A DNA stretch of 64,000 nt from Kitasatospora phosalacinea (lineage in GTDB: Bacteria; Actinomycetota; Actinomycetes; Streptomycetales; Streptomycetaceae): NCBI RefSeq assembly GCF_000716545.1, contig NZ_JNWZ01000015.1:124001-188000 (forward strand), written 5' to 3'. The notes beneath the pieces are model-generated. The model saw nothing but the letters and a program-made list of their open reading frames with translations. It was not told the DNA's origin and did not search any database. Position numbers and translations under genes: made by a program. Shown piece by piece: positions 19,015-30,178 of this stretch. How positions within the stretch are numbered: position 1 is the stretch's first letter; each line of letters begins with the position of its first letter.

Positions 19015-19572
19015 TCAGGCCTCGTCGGCCGGGCCGTCCTCGTCGGCGGCGGCGTCCTCGGTCTTGCCGTCGCCGAGCTGCTCGACCATCCACTGCTCGA
19101 AGCCGACCGCGGCCTGCGTCCAGTTGGCGGTGGTGCCGACGAAGTACTCCAGGTTGACGCCGTTGCCGACGATCATCTGGGACTCACCGATCAGCCGGAC
19201 CACGCCGTCGTCGTGGGTGTGGGTGTAGACCTTGGGCCACAGGGTCTCGCGGTTCCACTCGTCGATCAGCGCGAGGATCTCGGGCTTCTGCTCCAGCGGG
19301 AACGGGCGGTCGTAGAACGCCCGGACCGCGAACAGCTCCTTGTGGTCGCCGCGGAACATGTAGTAGACGCGGAAGTTCTCCCAGGGGGCGGTGAGGTCGC
19401 CCTCCTCGTCCACCACGTGCTTGAGCTGCATCTGGTCGAGCAGCTGGGCCACCAGGTTCTGGTCCGGGACGATCACCGGCGGCGGCCCGGCCGGAGCGCC
19501 ACCGGGCTGGCCGCCGCCCTGCGGCGGCTGCGGCAGACCGAAGGACGGGATGGACGACGGGTCGATGCTCAC
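19015..19572 (-). CDS. YbjN-domain (bacterial sensory transduction-like) protein
   Basis: This 185-residue protein has a Pro/Gly-rich N-terminus (residues 1-40) and a YbjN fold with VVDEEGDLTAPWENFRVYYMF, DEWNRETLWPKVYTHTHDDG and the acidic C-terminal tail. YbjN proteins resemble type-III secretion chaperones and are linked to stress responses; the function here is unknown. GTG 19572 (MSIDPSSIPSFG) is preferred over an ATG 21 codons upstream because AAAGGGA lies 10 nt before it. Confidence 0.82.
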   Translation of the reverse strand: MSIDPSSIPSFGLPQPPQGGGQPGGAPAGPPPVIVPDQNLVAQLLDQMQLKHVVDEEGDLTAPWENFRVYYMFRGDHKELFAVRAFYDRPFPLEQKPEILALIDEWNRETLWPKVYTHTHDDGVVRLIGESQMIVGNGVNLEYFVGTTANWTQAAVGFEQWMVEQLGDGKTEDAAADEDGPADEA

Positions 19573-20034
19573 GGGGGTGTCCCTTTCACGGTGCACGGTC
19601 GGCTGCCGATGGGGGGCCGCCTTTCCTGTCTCCATCCTGCCTCATTCGGGGCCCGCGGCACAGGGTGTACCCCGGCGCGTGATCATGTCCCTGCAAGCCG
19701 TGCCGCCCGGGCCGGCGCGGCCGCCCGCGCCCCCCGGGCCGGGCCCGGGCCGGACGGTGGTCCAGCGGCCCGGCCCGGCCGGGGAGTTGCACGGCGGGAA
19801 AGGGCCGTTGGCATCCGACCGGACCCGTCCCGGGCCGGGCCGCGGGGGCGCGCCGGCGCCCCGGGGCGTTCGGCTGCCCGGGGGGCACGGGCGGGGGTAC
19901 GGGCGGGGGCACGGGCGGGTACGCGGGGCTTCCACGCCGCCCGGGCGGGGCGGGCCACCGGCGGTGCCCCGGGCGGGGCGCACCCGCCGACGGACGGCGC
20001 CGGGAGGGAGCCCCGGTGCCGCCCGTCGGCGGCG
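19573..20034. other. Gene-free interval with G-rich tandem repeat
   Basis: This is 462 bases. At 19883-19926 about three copies of a 12-mer GGG(c/t)ACGGGCGG occur, giving many G-triplets on the plus strand. No credible gene was found; open frames are Pro/Ala/Arg simple-composition noise. The YbjN promoter should lie at the left end. Confidence 0.35.
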
Positions 20035-22638
<2,604 letters not shown>

Positions 22639-22699
22639 TGCGGGCGTACCCCTCTCGTCTCGGGACTGGTACCAAGCTGCCGACTACAGCATGCACTAA

Positions 22700-22720
22700 G
22701 TTGAGTCTATTCCGCTCAGG
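22700..22720 (-). promoter_or_regulatory. HAIR element (HspR operator) at the clpB promoter
   Basis: On the plus strand, half-sites GTTGAGT and GCTCAGG are separated by 7 nt, against the known HAIR consensus CTTGAGT-N7-ACTCAAG. Reading toward clpB, a promoter with -35 TTGAAC (22726-22731), a 16-nt spacer and -10 TAGACT (22704-22709) overlaps it, so HspR bound here would block polymerase. HspR itself is encoded at 33584-34123. Confidence 0.8.
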
Positions 22721-22727
22721 TTTTGGT

Positions 22728-23654
22728 TCAAGCCCTCCGGGGCTTCGGTGCGACGACCGCCCGGGTCAGCCCCAGCAGCTCGCGGGCTGGCCCGGCCGGA
22801 CGCTGGCCGGACGGCCAGACCGCGCGCAGCGGGCGCTGCAGCTCCAGGCCGTCCAGCGGCACCGCCACCAGTCGGCGGGTGGCCAGCTCCTCCTTCACCG
22901 CCAGCTCGCTCAGGCACACCGGGCCCGCGCCGGTCATCGCGGCCGCCTTCAGCGCCGTCGAGGAGGCCAGCTCCAGCCGGGGCGCGGCCGGGCCGCCGTA
23001 CGGGGCGAGCGCCTCCTCCAGCACCTCCCGGGTGCCGGAGCCGACCTCGCGCAGCACCAGCGGGGTGGCGGCCAGTTCGGCGCCGGTCACCGGGGCGCGG
23101 CGGCGGGCCCAGCGGTGCTCGGGGGAGACCACCACCACCAGCCGGTCGGCGGCCACCACCGCGCCGGACAGGCCGGGCGGGGTGGAGGTGCCCTCGACGA
23201 AGCCCAGGTCGGCCTCGCCGGCCAGCACCTGGGCGGCCACGTCGTGCGAGTTGGCGGTGCGCAGGGTGACGGCGGTGCCCGGGCTGGCCTCGTTCAGGGC
23301 CAGCAGCCAGCCGGGCATCAGGTACTCGGCGACGGTCAGGCTGGCCACCACCCGCAGCCGGGCGTCCCGGCGGCCGCGCAGCGCATCGATCCCGGCGTCC
23401 AGCGCCTGCGCCGCCTCCACCACCTGCCGGGCCCACTCGACCACCAGCCGGCCCGCCTCGGTGGGCCGGGAGCCGCGCGGCGAGCGCTCCAGCAGCGGCA
23501 CCCCGATCTGCCGTTCCATGCCCTTGATCCGGGCGCTGGCGGCGGGCTGGCTGACGCCCAGTTCGGCGGCGGCCCGCCCGACGCTGCCCAGCCGGGCCAC
23601 GGCGAGCAGCAGCTCCAGGGCGCCGAGTTCCGGGACGTGCGGGGAGAGGGCCAT
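22728..23654 (-). CDS. LysR-family transcriptional regulator
   Basis: This 308-residue regulator has an N-terminal winged helix (ELLLAVARLGSVGRAAAELGVSQPAASARIKGMERQIG, about residues 13-48; Q and S recognition helix), a linker helix and a periplasmic-binding-like effector domain (about 90-295). It is divergent from the TDT-family exporter gene 70 bp away, the usual layout for a LysR protein controlling its neighbour. ATG 23654 overlaps the operator-like repeats described separately. Its 3' end contains the clpB promoter. Confidence 0.92.
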   Translation of the reverse strand: MALSPHVPELGALELLLAVARLGSVGRAAAELGVSQPAASARIKGMERQIGVPLLERSPRGSRPTEAGRLVVEWARQVVEAAQALDAGIDALRGRRDARLRVVASLTVAEYLMPGWLLALNEASPGTAVTLRTANSHDVAAQVLAGEADLGFVEGTSTPPGLSGAVVAADRLVVVVSPEHRWARRRAPVTGAELAATPLVLREVGSGTREVLEEALAPYGGPAAPRLELASSTALKAAAMTGAGPVCLSELAVKEELATRRLVAVPLDGLELQRPLRAVWPSGQRPAGPARELLGLTRAVVAPKPRRA

Positions 23655-23677
23655 AGGCCCAGGCTATGTCCTCATAG
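23653..23677. promoter_or_regulatory. LysR-box-like repeats in the lysR/TDT divergent promoter
   Basis: ATAG-N7-CTAT at 23653-23667 fits the T-N11-A LysR box, and CTATG-TCCT-CATAG at 23664-23677 overlaps it. The first overlaps the lysR start, consistent with autoregulation plus control of the exporter at 23725. Confidence 0.5.
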
Positions 23678-23724
23678 CGGACGGCCCGCTACCCGCGTCC
23701 CCGGCGGCGGCGGAGGGTGGGGCC

Positions 23725-24825
23725 ATGGCAACCCTCCTCGCGCCGCGCGCCGCCCTGCGCGGCCTCGACCTCTCCCGGCTCGGCCCCAACTGGTACGCCA
23801 CCGTGATGGGCACCGCGATCACCGGCAACGCCGCCGCCGCCCTGCCGGTGGAGCTGCCCGGGCGGACGGCCTTCGCCGAGGCGCTCTGGACGCTCTCGCT
23901 GCTGATGCTGGCCGCCCTGCTGGCCGGCCGCGCCGTCCACCTGGCCCGGCACCGCGAGCAGGCCCGGCACACCCTGCTGGAGGACCCGTCCGCCGCCGTC
24001 TTCTACGGCTGCCCGCCGATGGCCCTGCTGGCCGTGGGCCACGGCGCGCTGACCGTCGGCACCCCGCTGCTCGGCGACCGGCCCGCCCTCGCGCTGGACG
24101 CGCTGCTGTGGACGGTCGGCACGGCGTACGCGCTGGTGGTGGCCGCCGGGCTGCCGTACCTGATGATCACCCGGCACCGGCTGTCCGCGCTGGAGGCCAA
24201 CCCGACCTGGCTGCTGCCGGTGGTCGCCCCGATGGTGGCCGCCGCGTGCGGCCCCGCGCTCGTCCCGCACCTGCCGGAGGGGGCGGCCCGGCAGGCGGTG
24301 CTGTACGGCTGCGCGGCGATGCTCGGCGCCAGCCTGCTGGCCACCCTGGCGCTGCTGCCGGTGGTGCTCGGCGGGCTGCTGCACAGCAAGCTGCCCGTCC
24401 TGGCGCTCACCCCCTCGCTGTTCCTGGTGCTCGGGCCGCTCGGCCAGTCCACCACCGCCGTGCAGAAGTTCGCCGACGCCGTCCCGCTCGCCCTCCCCGG
24501 CGCCGGTCCGGGGGCGGTGGCGGTCGCCCGCGGGCTGGCCGAGGTGTACGGCGTGGCGGTGACGGGATTCGCCCTGCTCTGGCTGGCGGTGGCACTGGCC
24601 GCCAACCTGCGGGCACTGCGGGCCGGAATGCCGTTCGCGATGACCTGGTGGGCCGCCACCTTCCCGGTCGGAACGCTCGTCACCGGCGCGACCGGACTCG
24701 CCGCCCACACCGGATTCGCCGGATTCACCGCGCTCGCCGCCGCGCTCTACCTGCTGCTGTTCGCCGCCTGGGCGGTGGCGCTGGTGCGCACCGCGGCCGG
24801 CCTCCGGGCGGGCCGCCTGCTGTGA
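23725..24825 (+). CDS. TDT (tellurite-resistance/dicarboxylate transporter) family protein
   Basis: This 366-residue membrane protein has about ten hydrophobic helices and the family start RLGPNWYATVMGTAITGNAAAALP. The TDT/SLAC1 group includes sulphite exporters, malate transporters and TehA anion channels; the pairing with a CysB-like LysR regulator favours sulphite or a related anion, by inference. ATG 23725 follows GAGGGTGGGG. No soluble domain is fused. Confidence 0.87.
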   Translation: MATLLAPRAALRGLDLSRLGPNWYATVMGTAITGNAAAALPVELPGRTAFAEALWTLSLLMLAALLAGRAVHLARHREQARHTLLEDPSAAVFYGCPPMALLAVGHGALTVGTPLLGDRPALALDALLWTVGTAYALVVAAGLPYLMITRHRLSALEANPTWLLPVVAPMVAAACGPALVPHLPEGAARQAVLYGCAAMLGASLLATLALLPVVLGGLLHSKLPVLALTPSLFLVLGPLGQSTTAVQKFADAVPLALPGAGPGAVAVARGLAEVYGVAVTGFALLWLAVALAANLRALRAGMPFAMTWWAATFPVGTLVTGATGLAAHTGFAGFTALAAALYLLLFAAWAVALVRTAAGLRAGRLL

Positions 24826-25502
24826 ACTGGACGTATGCCGCACCGGGGAGGGGTCGGCCGGGGTCGGCGGGGTGCTGCCGGGTCGGTTCGCGGGCGGCCG
24901 TTATTCGGCGCGGCGCATTCCGGATCGGTGGATTCGGCGGAGGATTGTCGAATTCCGGGGGAGGTGGGTGACATTCCGGTCCAGGGTGACGCCACCGGCC
25001 CGCACGCCCCCTCCGCCGCTTTCCGAATGTATGTTCGGTGGAGGGGGGCAATGCGGCGGAAGCGGGATTCCGGGCGCCGCGCCGAGGCGTTTGCTGCATG
25101 TTCCTGCACTTGCGGGAACCTGCAGCCGGGGAGCACTTGTTCGGAGTCCGTCCCGCTGTGAGGGTGTAGTCACGCCAGGTCGTCCGGGGCAGCCGCAGCC
25201 CGAGTCGGCGACTTGCTCTTCGCGTGGGGGCGACAGGTGCGTTCGTATCTGCGCAACGGGGGGAAGAGCACCGGCCGGCACGCCACGTGTGGTGGTGGCT
25301 GCCGCAGCCGGATCGGTGAGGCGTTGCTGCTCCGCCTCCCCGAAGCGCCATGACGCTGGCGTGACACGAGCGGGTCCTCCGGGATCCGGGTGCCCACGGC
25401 ACCCGCCCCGGGGGACGCGCCCGTAACCGCGGGTGACTCCCGCCGTCGGACCGGACGGCCCTGCTGGGATCATCATCCGCAAACGGAGGAACACGGCAGG
25501 GA
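24826..25502. promoter_or_regulatory. Long gene-free region upstream of the regulator array
   Basis: This is 677 bases, relatively AT-richer than its surroundings, with no convincing gene. It contains a 34-bp interrupted dyad at 25093-25126 (GCTGCA-n-GTTCC, 10-nt spacer, GGAAC-n-TGCAGC), which could be an operator or RNA hairpin. GGAGGA at 25485-25490 and AGGGAG at 25498-25503 precede the first array gene. It is the only space available for the array promoter. Confidence 0.5.
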
Positions 25503-26603
25503 GTGCTCGACGTGGCAGCGGACCACCCGAAGTCCGAACCGGACACCGCACCGTCCCACCCGGACGGCGGGCCCTCGGACCGGAGCACCGCACCGTCCCA
25601 CCAGGACGGCGGACCGCTCGACCCGGACACCGGCCTGCCCGAGGAGGACGCCACCCGGCTCTACCTGGCCGTCCTCGCCGCCGGCGGCCGGATGCCGTTC
25701 GGCGCGCCGCCCGCGCTCGGCCCCGGCCTCACCCCCCAACGCCAACAGGCCCTGCTGGAACAGCTGGTGGGGGTCGGACTGCTCCTGCCCAACCGGATCG
25801 ACGGCTGCTACGTCGCGGTCAGCCCGCGCTCCGTCGCCGAACGCCTCGGCGCCGACCTGCGCTCCCGCGCCACCCGCCTGCTGCTCGACGCCGGCCGGCT
25901 GCCCGCCGCCCTCGACCCGCTCGCCCGCGCCTACGACGCCGTCCCCCGGCCCGCCGACCGGACCAGACGGACCGTCTACCTCGACAGCCGGGAGGACATC
26001 CGGCTGCGGCTCGCCCAACTGGTCTCCGACTGCCGCCTCGAACTGCTCAGCGCCCAACCCGGCCTGCGGCCCCCCGCCGTCCTCGAACTCGCCCACGCCC
26101 AGGACCGGCGGATGCTCGACCGGGGCGCCACCCTGCGCGCCCTCTACCAGCCCGTCGCGCTCAGCGAGGACAGCGCCGTCCGGCACGCCGCCTCGATGAC
26201 CGAGCACGGCGCCCAACTGCGCGTCCTGGACGAGCCGTTCCGCCGCCTGATCGTCATCGACCGGCGGACCGCCGTCATCCCCGCCGCCGAGGACCACAGC
26301 CGCGCCGCCTTCGTCGAGGACCCCGCCGCGATCGCCTACCTGGTGGCCGGCTTCGAACGCGACTGGGCCCGCGCCGAACAGGTCCACTGGCACCGCCTCG
26401 ACACCCGCAGCCTCACCCGCACCATCACCGACCGGGTCGGCCGCCTGCTCGCCCAGGGCCTCACCCAGCGCGCCGTCGCCACCCGCCTCGGCCTGTCCGA
26501 ACGCACCGTGGCCGGCCACATCTCCCGCCTGCGCGACCTGTACGGCGCCGGGACCCTGTTCCAGCTCGGCTGGCTGATGAGAGGCGGCGGCGGACGTGGC
26601 TGA
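25503..26603 (+). CDS. Array regulator 1: PLD-like sensor + LuxR-type HTH
   Basis: This 366-residue regulator is the first of six tandem paralogs. It has a Pro/Asp/Ser leader with a duplicated 14-residue unit (two 42-bp repeats at 25544-25627) and a winged-helix-like segment (DATRLYLAVLAAGGRMPFG). A PLD-like C-half without an HKD catalytic motif follows (RGATLRALYQPVALSEDS, RVLDEPFRRLIVIDRRTAVIPA). The C-terminal HTH is GLTQRAVATRLGLSERTVAGHI with terminal LFQLGWLMRG. Similar TrmB-like/LuxR proteins are common in Streptomyces as single genes. GTG 25503 is used; GTG 25512, 8 nt after AGGGAG, is an equal candidate. It overlaps the next gene by 8 nt. Confidence 0.85.
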   Translation: MLDVAADHPKSEPDTAPSHPDGGPSDRSTAPSHQDGGPLDPDTGLPEEDATRLYLAVLAAGGRMPFGAPPALGPGLTPQRQQALLEQLVGVGLLLPNRIDGCYVAVSPRSVAERLGADLRSRATRLLLDAGRLPAALDPLARAYDAVPRPADRTRRTVYLDSREDIRLRLAQLVSDCRLELLSAQPGLRPPAVLELAHAQDRRMLDRGATLRALYQPVALSEDSAVRHAASMTEHGAQLRVLDEPFRRLIVIDRRTAVIPAAEDHSRAAFVEDPAAIAYLVAGFERDWARAEQVHWHRLDTRSLTRTITDRVGRLLAQGLTQRAVATRLGLSERTVAGHISRLRDLYGAGTLFQLGWLMRGGGGRG

Positions 26604-27663
26604 CCCGACCCCGATCCCCGCGCCCGCCGCGGTCCCGGTGCCCGCCGCGCTGTCCGCCCCCGCCGTACTGCCCGCCCCCGCCGTACTGCCCGCCCCCGTC
26701 GTGCTGCCCGAGTGCGGGCCGATAGACGAACGGGCCTGGCGCCTCTACCTGGACGTCCTCGAAGCCGGCGGCCGGATCACGGCCGAGGCCGTCCCCGCCC
26801 GTGAGCCGCTCGCCGAACTGCTGCGCACCGGCCTGCTGGTGCCCGACGGCATGGACGCCTCCTACCTGGCCGTCAACCCCAGGTTCGTCGCCGACACCCT
26901 CGGCGCCGCGATGAACGCCGAAGCCGCCCGCCTGCTCAACCGGGCCGAGCGGCTGACCGCCGACCTCGACCCGCTGATCGCCGCCTACGACAGCGTGCCC
27001 CGCACGGCCGAGCCGGGCTCCGCCGGCACCCAGGTCACCGGACGCGAGCACGTCCGCCAGCGGATCGCCCAACTCGGCGCCGCCTGCCGGGAAGAGGCCC
27101 TGACCGCCCAGCCCGGAACCACCGGGCCCGCCGCCCTGGAACTGTCCCTGCGCCAGGAACTCCCGGTCCTGCGCCGAGGCTGCCGGATCCTCACCCTCTA
27201 CCAGCCGGCCGCACTCGCCGAGCCCGCCGTGATCCGCTACGCCGCGACCGTCACCAAGGCCGGCGGCGAGGTCCGGCTGCTCGACGAGCCCTTCCAGCGC
27301 ACCCTGGTCTTCGACCGCGCCACCGCCGTGGTGCCGGCCTCCGACGACCTCGACCGGGCCGCGGTGATCTCCGACCCCGCCACCGTGTCGATGATCGTCG
27401 CCAACTTCGACCGCGACTGGGACCGGGCCGAACGCGTCTGCTGGAACAGCCTGCTGGAGAGCGCCCCCACCCGGGCCGCCGCCGCCGACCGGGTCGGCCG
27501 CCTGCTCGCCCAGGGCCTCACCCAGAAGGCCATCGCCGCCCGCCTCGGCCTGTCCGAACGCACCGTGGCCGGCCACATCTCCCGCCTGCGCGACCGCTAC
27601 GGCGCCGACACGCTGTTCCAACTCGGCTGGCTGATGCGGAGGGGCGGCGAGCACGATGCCTGA
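26596..27663 (+). CDS. Array regulator 2: PLD-like sensor + LuxR-type HTH
   Basis: This 355-residue paralog of its neighbours starts at GTG 26596 inside the 3' end of gene 1 (8-nt overlap). The first about 38 residues are a Pro-Ala-Val repeat (APAVLP twice, then APVVLP), probably a flexible leader. Then come the winged-helix block (ERAWRLYLDVLEAGGRITAE), the PLD-like block (RILTLYQPAALAEPAVIRYA, RLLDEPFQRTLVFDRATAVVPA) and HTH GLTQKAIAARLGLSERTVAGHI. The 3' HTH-coding DNA is almost identical to that of gene 1, suggesting recent duplication or gene conversion. Confidence 0.85.
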   Translation: MADPTPIPAPAAVPVPAALSAPAVLPAPAVLPAPVVLPECGPIDERAWRLYLDVLEAGGRITAEAVPAREPLAELLRTGLLVPDGMDASYLAVNPRFVADTLGAAMNAEAARLLNRAERLTADLDPLIAAYDSVPRTAEPGSAGTQVTGREHVRQRIAQLGAACREEALTAQPGTTGPAALELSLRQELPVLRRGCRILTLYQPAALAEPAVIRYAATVTKAGGEVRLLDEPFQRTLVFDRATAVVPASDDLDRAAVISDPATVSMIVANFDRDWDRAERVCWNSLLESAPTRAAAADRVGRLLAQGLTQKAIAARLGLSERTVAGHISRLRDRYGADTLFQLGWLMRRGGEHDA

Positions 27664-28624
27664 CACCCCACCGGCCACCACCGCCCCGGCCCCGCCGTAC
27701 GCGGCGCCGAACGAGGCGGAGAAGGCGCTGTACCTGTCCGTGTTGCGGGCGGGCCGGGCCTCGTTGCGGGAGGTGATGGAGCAGGACGCGGCCTCGGCCG
27801 CCCGGCTGCTGGAGATCGGCCTGCTGAGCCGGTACGCCTACCAGGAGTGGGTGGTGGCGATGAACCCGCGCGTCGCCACCGCGAAGCTGGCCGCCGCGCT
27901 CCGGGAGGGCGCCGGTGACCTGCTGTCCCGTGCCGACAGCTCCGGCGACGGCCTCGGCGAACTGGCCGACTCGTACGACGCCGCCCAGCAGCGCACCCAC
28001 ATCGCCCACGTGTTCGGGCAGGACCGGATCCAGCAGCGGCTGCTGGCGATCGAGTCCGACCACTGGGACGAGGCGATGGCCGCCCAACCCGGCCCGCGCG
28101 CGCCCGAGTTCCTGACCGAGAACCCCCGGATCCGAGCCGCGCTCGCCCGTGGCGCGACCGCCGACATCCTGTACCAGCCGGTCACCCGGCGGACCCCGCA
28201 CACCGTCGCCTACGCGGCGGCGGCCACCGACTGGGGCATGCGGCTGCGCGTCCTCGACGAGCCGTTCGCCCGCATGATGATCTTCGACCGCCGAATCGCC
28301 GTCATCGCCACCGCCGGGGACAACCGCAGCGGCGCCGCGTTCATCGAGGACCGCGCCGTGGTCGACCACCTGGTCAAGCTGTTCCAACGGGACTGGGAGC
28401 GGGCCGTCCGCGTGCCGTGGTTCGACGAGGTGGGCCGGGAGCTGCCGGAAGTGCTGAGCCGGGTGGGTGAGTTGCTCGCAGCGGGCCTGACCCAGAAGGC
28501 GGTCGCCTCCCGCCTGTCGCTGTCCGAGCGGACGGTGGCCGGGCACATCGCCCGGCTGCGCGAGCGCTACGACGCCGAGACGCTGTTCCAGCTCGGCTGG
28601 CTGATGCGGGACGGGGCCCGGTGA
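27656..28624 (+). CDS. Array regulator 3: PLD-like sensor + LuxR-type HTH
   Basis: This 322-residue paralog starts at ATG 27656, overlapping gene 2 by 8 nt. A short Pro/Ala/Thr leader is followed by NEAEKALYLSVLRAGRASLREVMEQD (winged-helix part), ILYQPVTRRTPHTVAYAAAATDWG and RVLDEPFARMMIFDRRIAVIAT (sensor), and GLTQKAVASRLSLSERTVAGHI (HTH). The conserved MEQD element shared with genes 5 and 6 suggests genes 3-6 form a subgroup distinct from 1-2. It overlaps gene 4 by GTGA. Confidence 0.85.
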   Translation: MPDTPPATTAPAPPYAAPNEAEKALYLSVLRAGRASLREVMEQDAASAARLLEIGLLSRYAYQEWVVAMNPRVATAKLAAALREGAGDLLSRADSSGDGLGELADSYDAAQQRTHIAHVFGQDRIQQRLLAIESDHWDEAMAAQPGPRAPEFLTENPRIRAALARGATADILYQPVTRRTPHTVAYAAAATDWGMRLRVLDEPFARMMIFDRRIAVIATAGDNRSGAAFIEDRAVVDHLVKLFQRDWERAVRVPWFDEVGRELPEVLSRVGELLAAGLTQKAVASRLSLSERTVAGHIARLRERYDAETLFQLGWLMRDGAR

Positions 28625-29166
28625 ACAGCCTGCTGAACGACGACGCCCGCCGGCTCTACCGCGAGATCCTCGGCCGGGGCGGCCGGGTGATGTTCCGTGA
28701 GTCGATGCAGCGCGCCCCTGACGCCACTCGGCGTCTGATCGACCTCGGTCTACTGGTGCACTTCGGGAGGGAGGAGTCACTGACGGCCGTCAACCCGCGT
28801 GCGGTCGCCGCCCGGCCCGGCGGTGCCCGCCCCACGCGGATCCTGCGAGAGACCCTGGTCCGCGACCGGCGGTCCCTCGCGGCCGGGATCTCCCTGCGCA
28901 CCCTCTACCGGCCCGGTGTGCTCACGCACCGCCCCACCGTCTCGTACGCGGCTTCCGCGACCAGGGCGGGCGAGTGCTTCCGGGTCCTGGACGAGCCGTT
29001 CCTGCGGATGCTGGTCTTCGACCGCAAGGTCGCCGTCATTCCCGCCGCGCACGGTGACAGCAGCGCCGTGTTCGTCGAGGACCCGGCGCTCGTCGCCCTG
29101 CTGCGCGAGCACCACGGCGCCGAGTCGCTCTTCCAACTCGGCTGGCTGATGCGCGGAGGAAGCTGA
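28621..29166 (+). CDS. Array regulator 4: shortened paralog lacking the HTH
   Basis: This 181-residue paralog begins at GTG 28621 (overlap GTGA with gene 3). It keeps the winged-helix block (DDARRLYREILGRGGRVMFRES) and sensor block (LRTLYRPGVLTHRPTVSYAA, RVLDEPFLRMLVFDRKVAVIPA). Relative to its neighbours it lacks about 80 residues of the middle helical region and, after DPALVALLREHHG, about 65 residues containing the entire LSERTVAGHI helix-turn-helix, rejoining at ESLFQLGWLMRG. Both deletions keep the frame and the ribosome site for gene 5 is intact. It may be a sensor-only partner or a decaying copy. Confidence 0.75.
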   Translation: MNSLLNDDARRLYREILGRGGRVMFRESMQRAPDATRRLIDLGLLVHFGREESLTAVNPRAVAARPGGARPTRILRETLVRDRRSLAAGISLRTLYRPGVLTHRPTVSYAASATRAGECFRVLDEPFLRMLVFDRKVAVIPAAHGDSSAVFVEDPALVALLREHHGAESLFQLGWLMRGGS

Positions 29167-29167
29167 G

Positions 29168-30178
29168 ATGACGCTCCGGCTGCCCAACGAGGCCGAGCGC
29201 GCCCTGTACCGCGAAGTCGTCGCGCAGGGCGGGATGGTGCTGCTCCGCGAGGCGATGGAGCAGGACCCGGACGCCACCCTCGGGCTGATCGGGCTCGGGC
29301 TGCTGCTCCACCACGACCACGGGGAGATGCTGACGGCCGCTCACCCCGGGTCGCTCGGCGAGCGGTTGAGCGCCGAACTGCGCAGCTCGGCCACGGAGAA
29401 GCTGCTGGCGGCCGAGCACGCCGCGACCCGGCTGGAGGACCTGGTGCAGGCGTACGACGCCATCGCGCGCCGCGGCCGTTCGGCGCGGCCGCTGCAACTG
29501 GTGGCGGGACCGCAGATCTCGCACCACATCGCCCGGATCGAGTCCGAGATGCGCGAGGAGACGCTGGCGTCCCAGCCCGGTGGGGCCCGGCCGGTCCACG
29601 GCATGCAGCAGACCAGGGTGCGCTCGCTGGGCTTCCTGGCGAAGGGCATCGGACTGCGCTCGATCTACCAACCGGGTGCGCTCCTCGACCCGCCCACCGT
29701 CTCGTACGCGGCCGAACTCACCGCCGCGGGAGAGCGGTTCAGGGTCCTGGACGAGCCGTTCCGGCGGATGGTGATCTTCGACCGGCGGGCCGCGGTGGTC
29801 TCGGCGGCCCCGGACGACCGCCAGGCGGTGCTGGTGGAGGACCCGGCGGTGCTGGCCGTCCTGGTGGGCCTGTTCGAGCGCGACTGGGCGCGGGCCGAGC
29901 GGGTCGACTGGCAGGCGCTGGCCGGGGGCCCCCGGGAGACCGGCGTCCCGCCGGAGCTGACCGGCCTGCTCGCGGCGGGCCTGACCCAGCGGGCGATCGC
30001 CTCCCGACTGGGCATCTCCGAGCGGACGGTGGCCGGGCACATCGCCCGGCTGCGGGAGTTCTACGATGCGGAGACCCTGTTCCAGCTCGGCTGGCAGCTG
30101 CGGGGGGCGTCCGAACGACCCGCCGTACCGCTGGGGGAGGACCCGGGTCGGACGGCCGAGGAGGAGTGGGACCTGTGA
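29168..30178 (+). CDS. Array regulator 5: PLD-like sensor + LuxR-type HTH
   Basis: This 336-residue paralog has ATG 29168 preceded by GGAGGAAG and one base after the gene 4 stop. It shows PNEAERALYREVVAQGGMVL and REAMEQDPDA (N-terminal block), the helical LEDLVQAYDAIARRG, then LRSIYQPGALLDPPTVSYAA and RVLDEPFRRMVIFDRRAAVV (sensor) and GLTQRAIASRLGISERTVAGHI (HTH). An acidic 25-residue tail ends EEEWDL. It overlaps gene 6 by GTGA. Confidence 0.85.
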   Translation: MTLRLPNEAERALYREVVAQGGMVLLREAMEQDPDATLGLIGLGLLLHHDHGEMLTAAHPGSLGERLSAELRSSATEKLLAAEHAATRLEDLVQAYDAIARRGRSARPLQLVAGPQISHHIARIESEMREETLASQPGGARPVHGMQQTRVRSLGFLAKGIGLRSIYQPGALLDPPTVSYAAELTAAGERFRVLDEPFRRMVIFDRRAAVVSAAPDDRQAVLVEDPAVLAVLVGLFERDWARAERVDWQALAGGPRETGVPPELTGLLAAGLTQRAIASRLGISERTVAGHIARLREFYDAETLFQLGWQLRGASERPAVPLGEDPGRTAEEEWDL

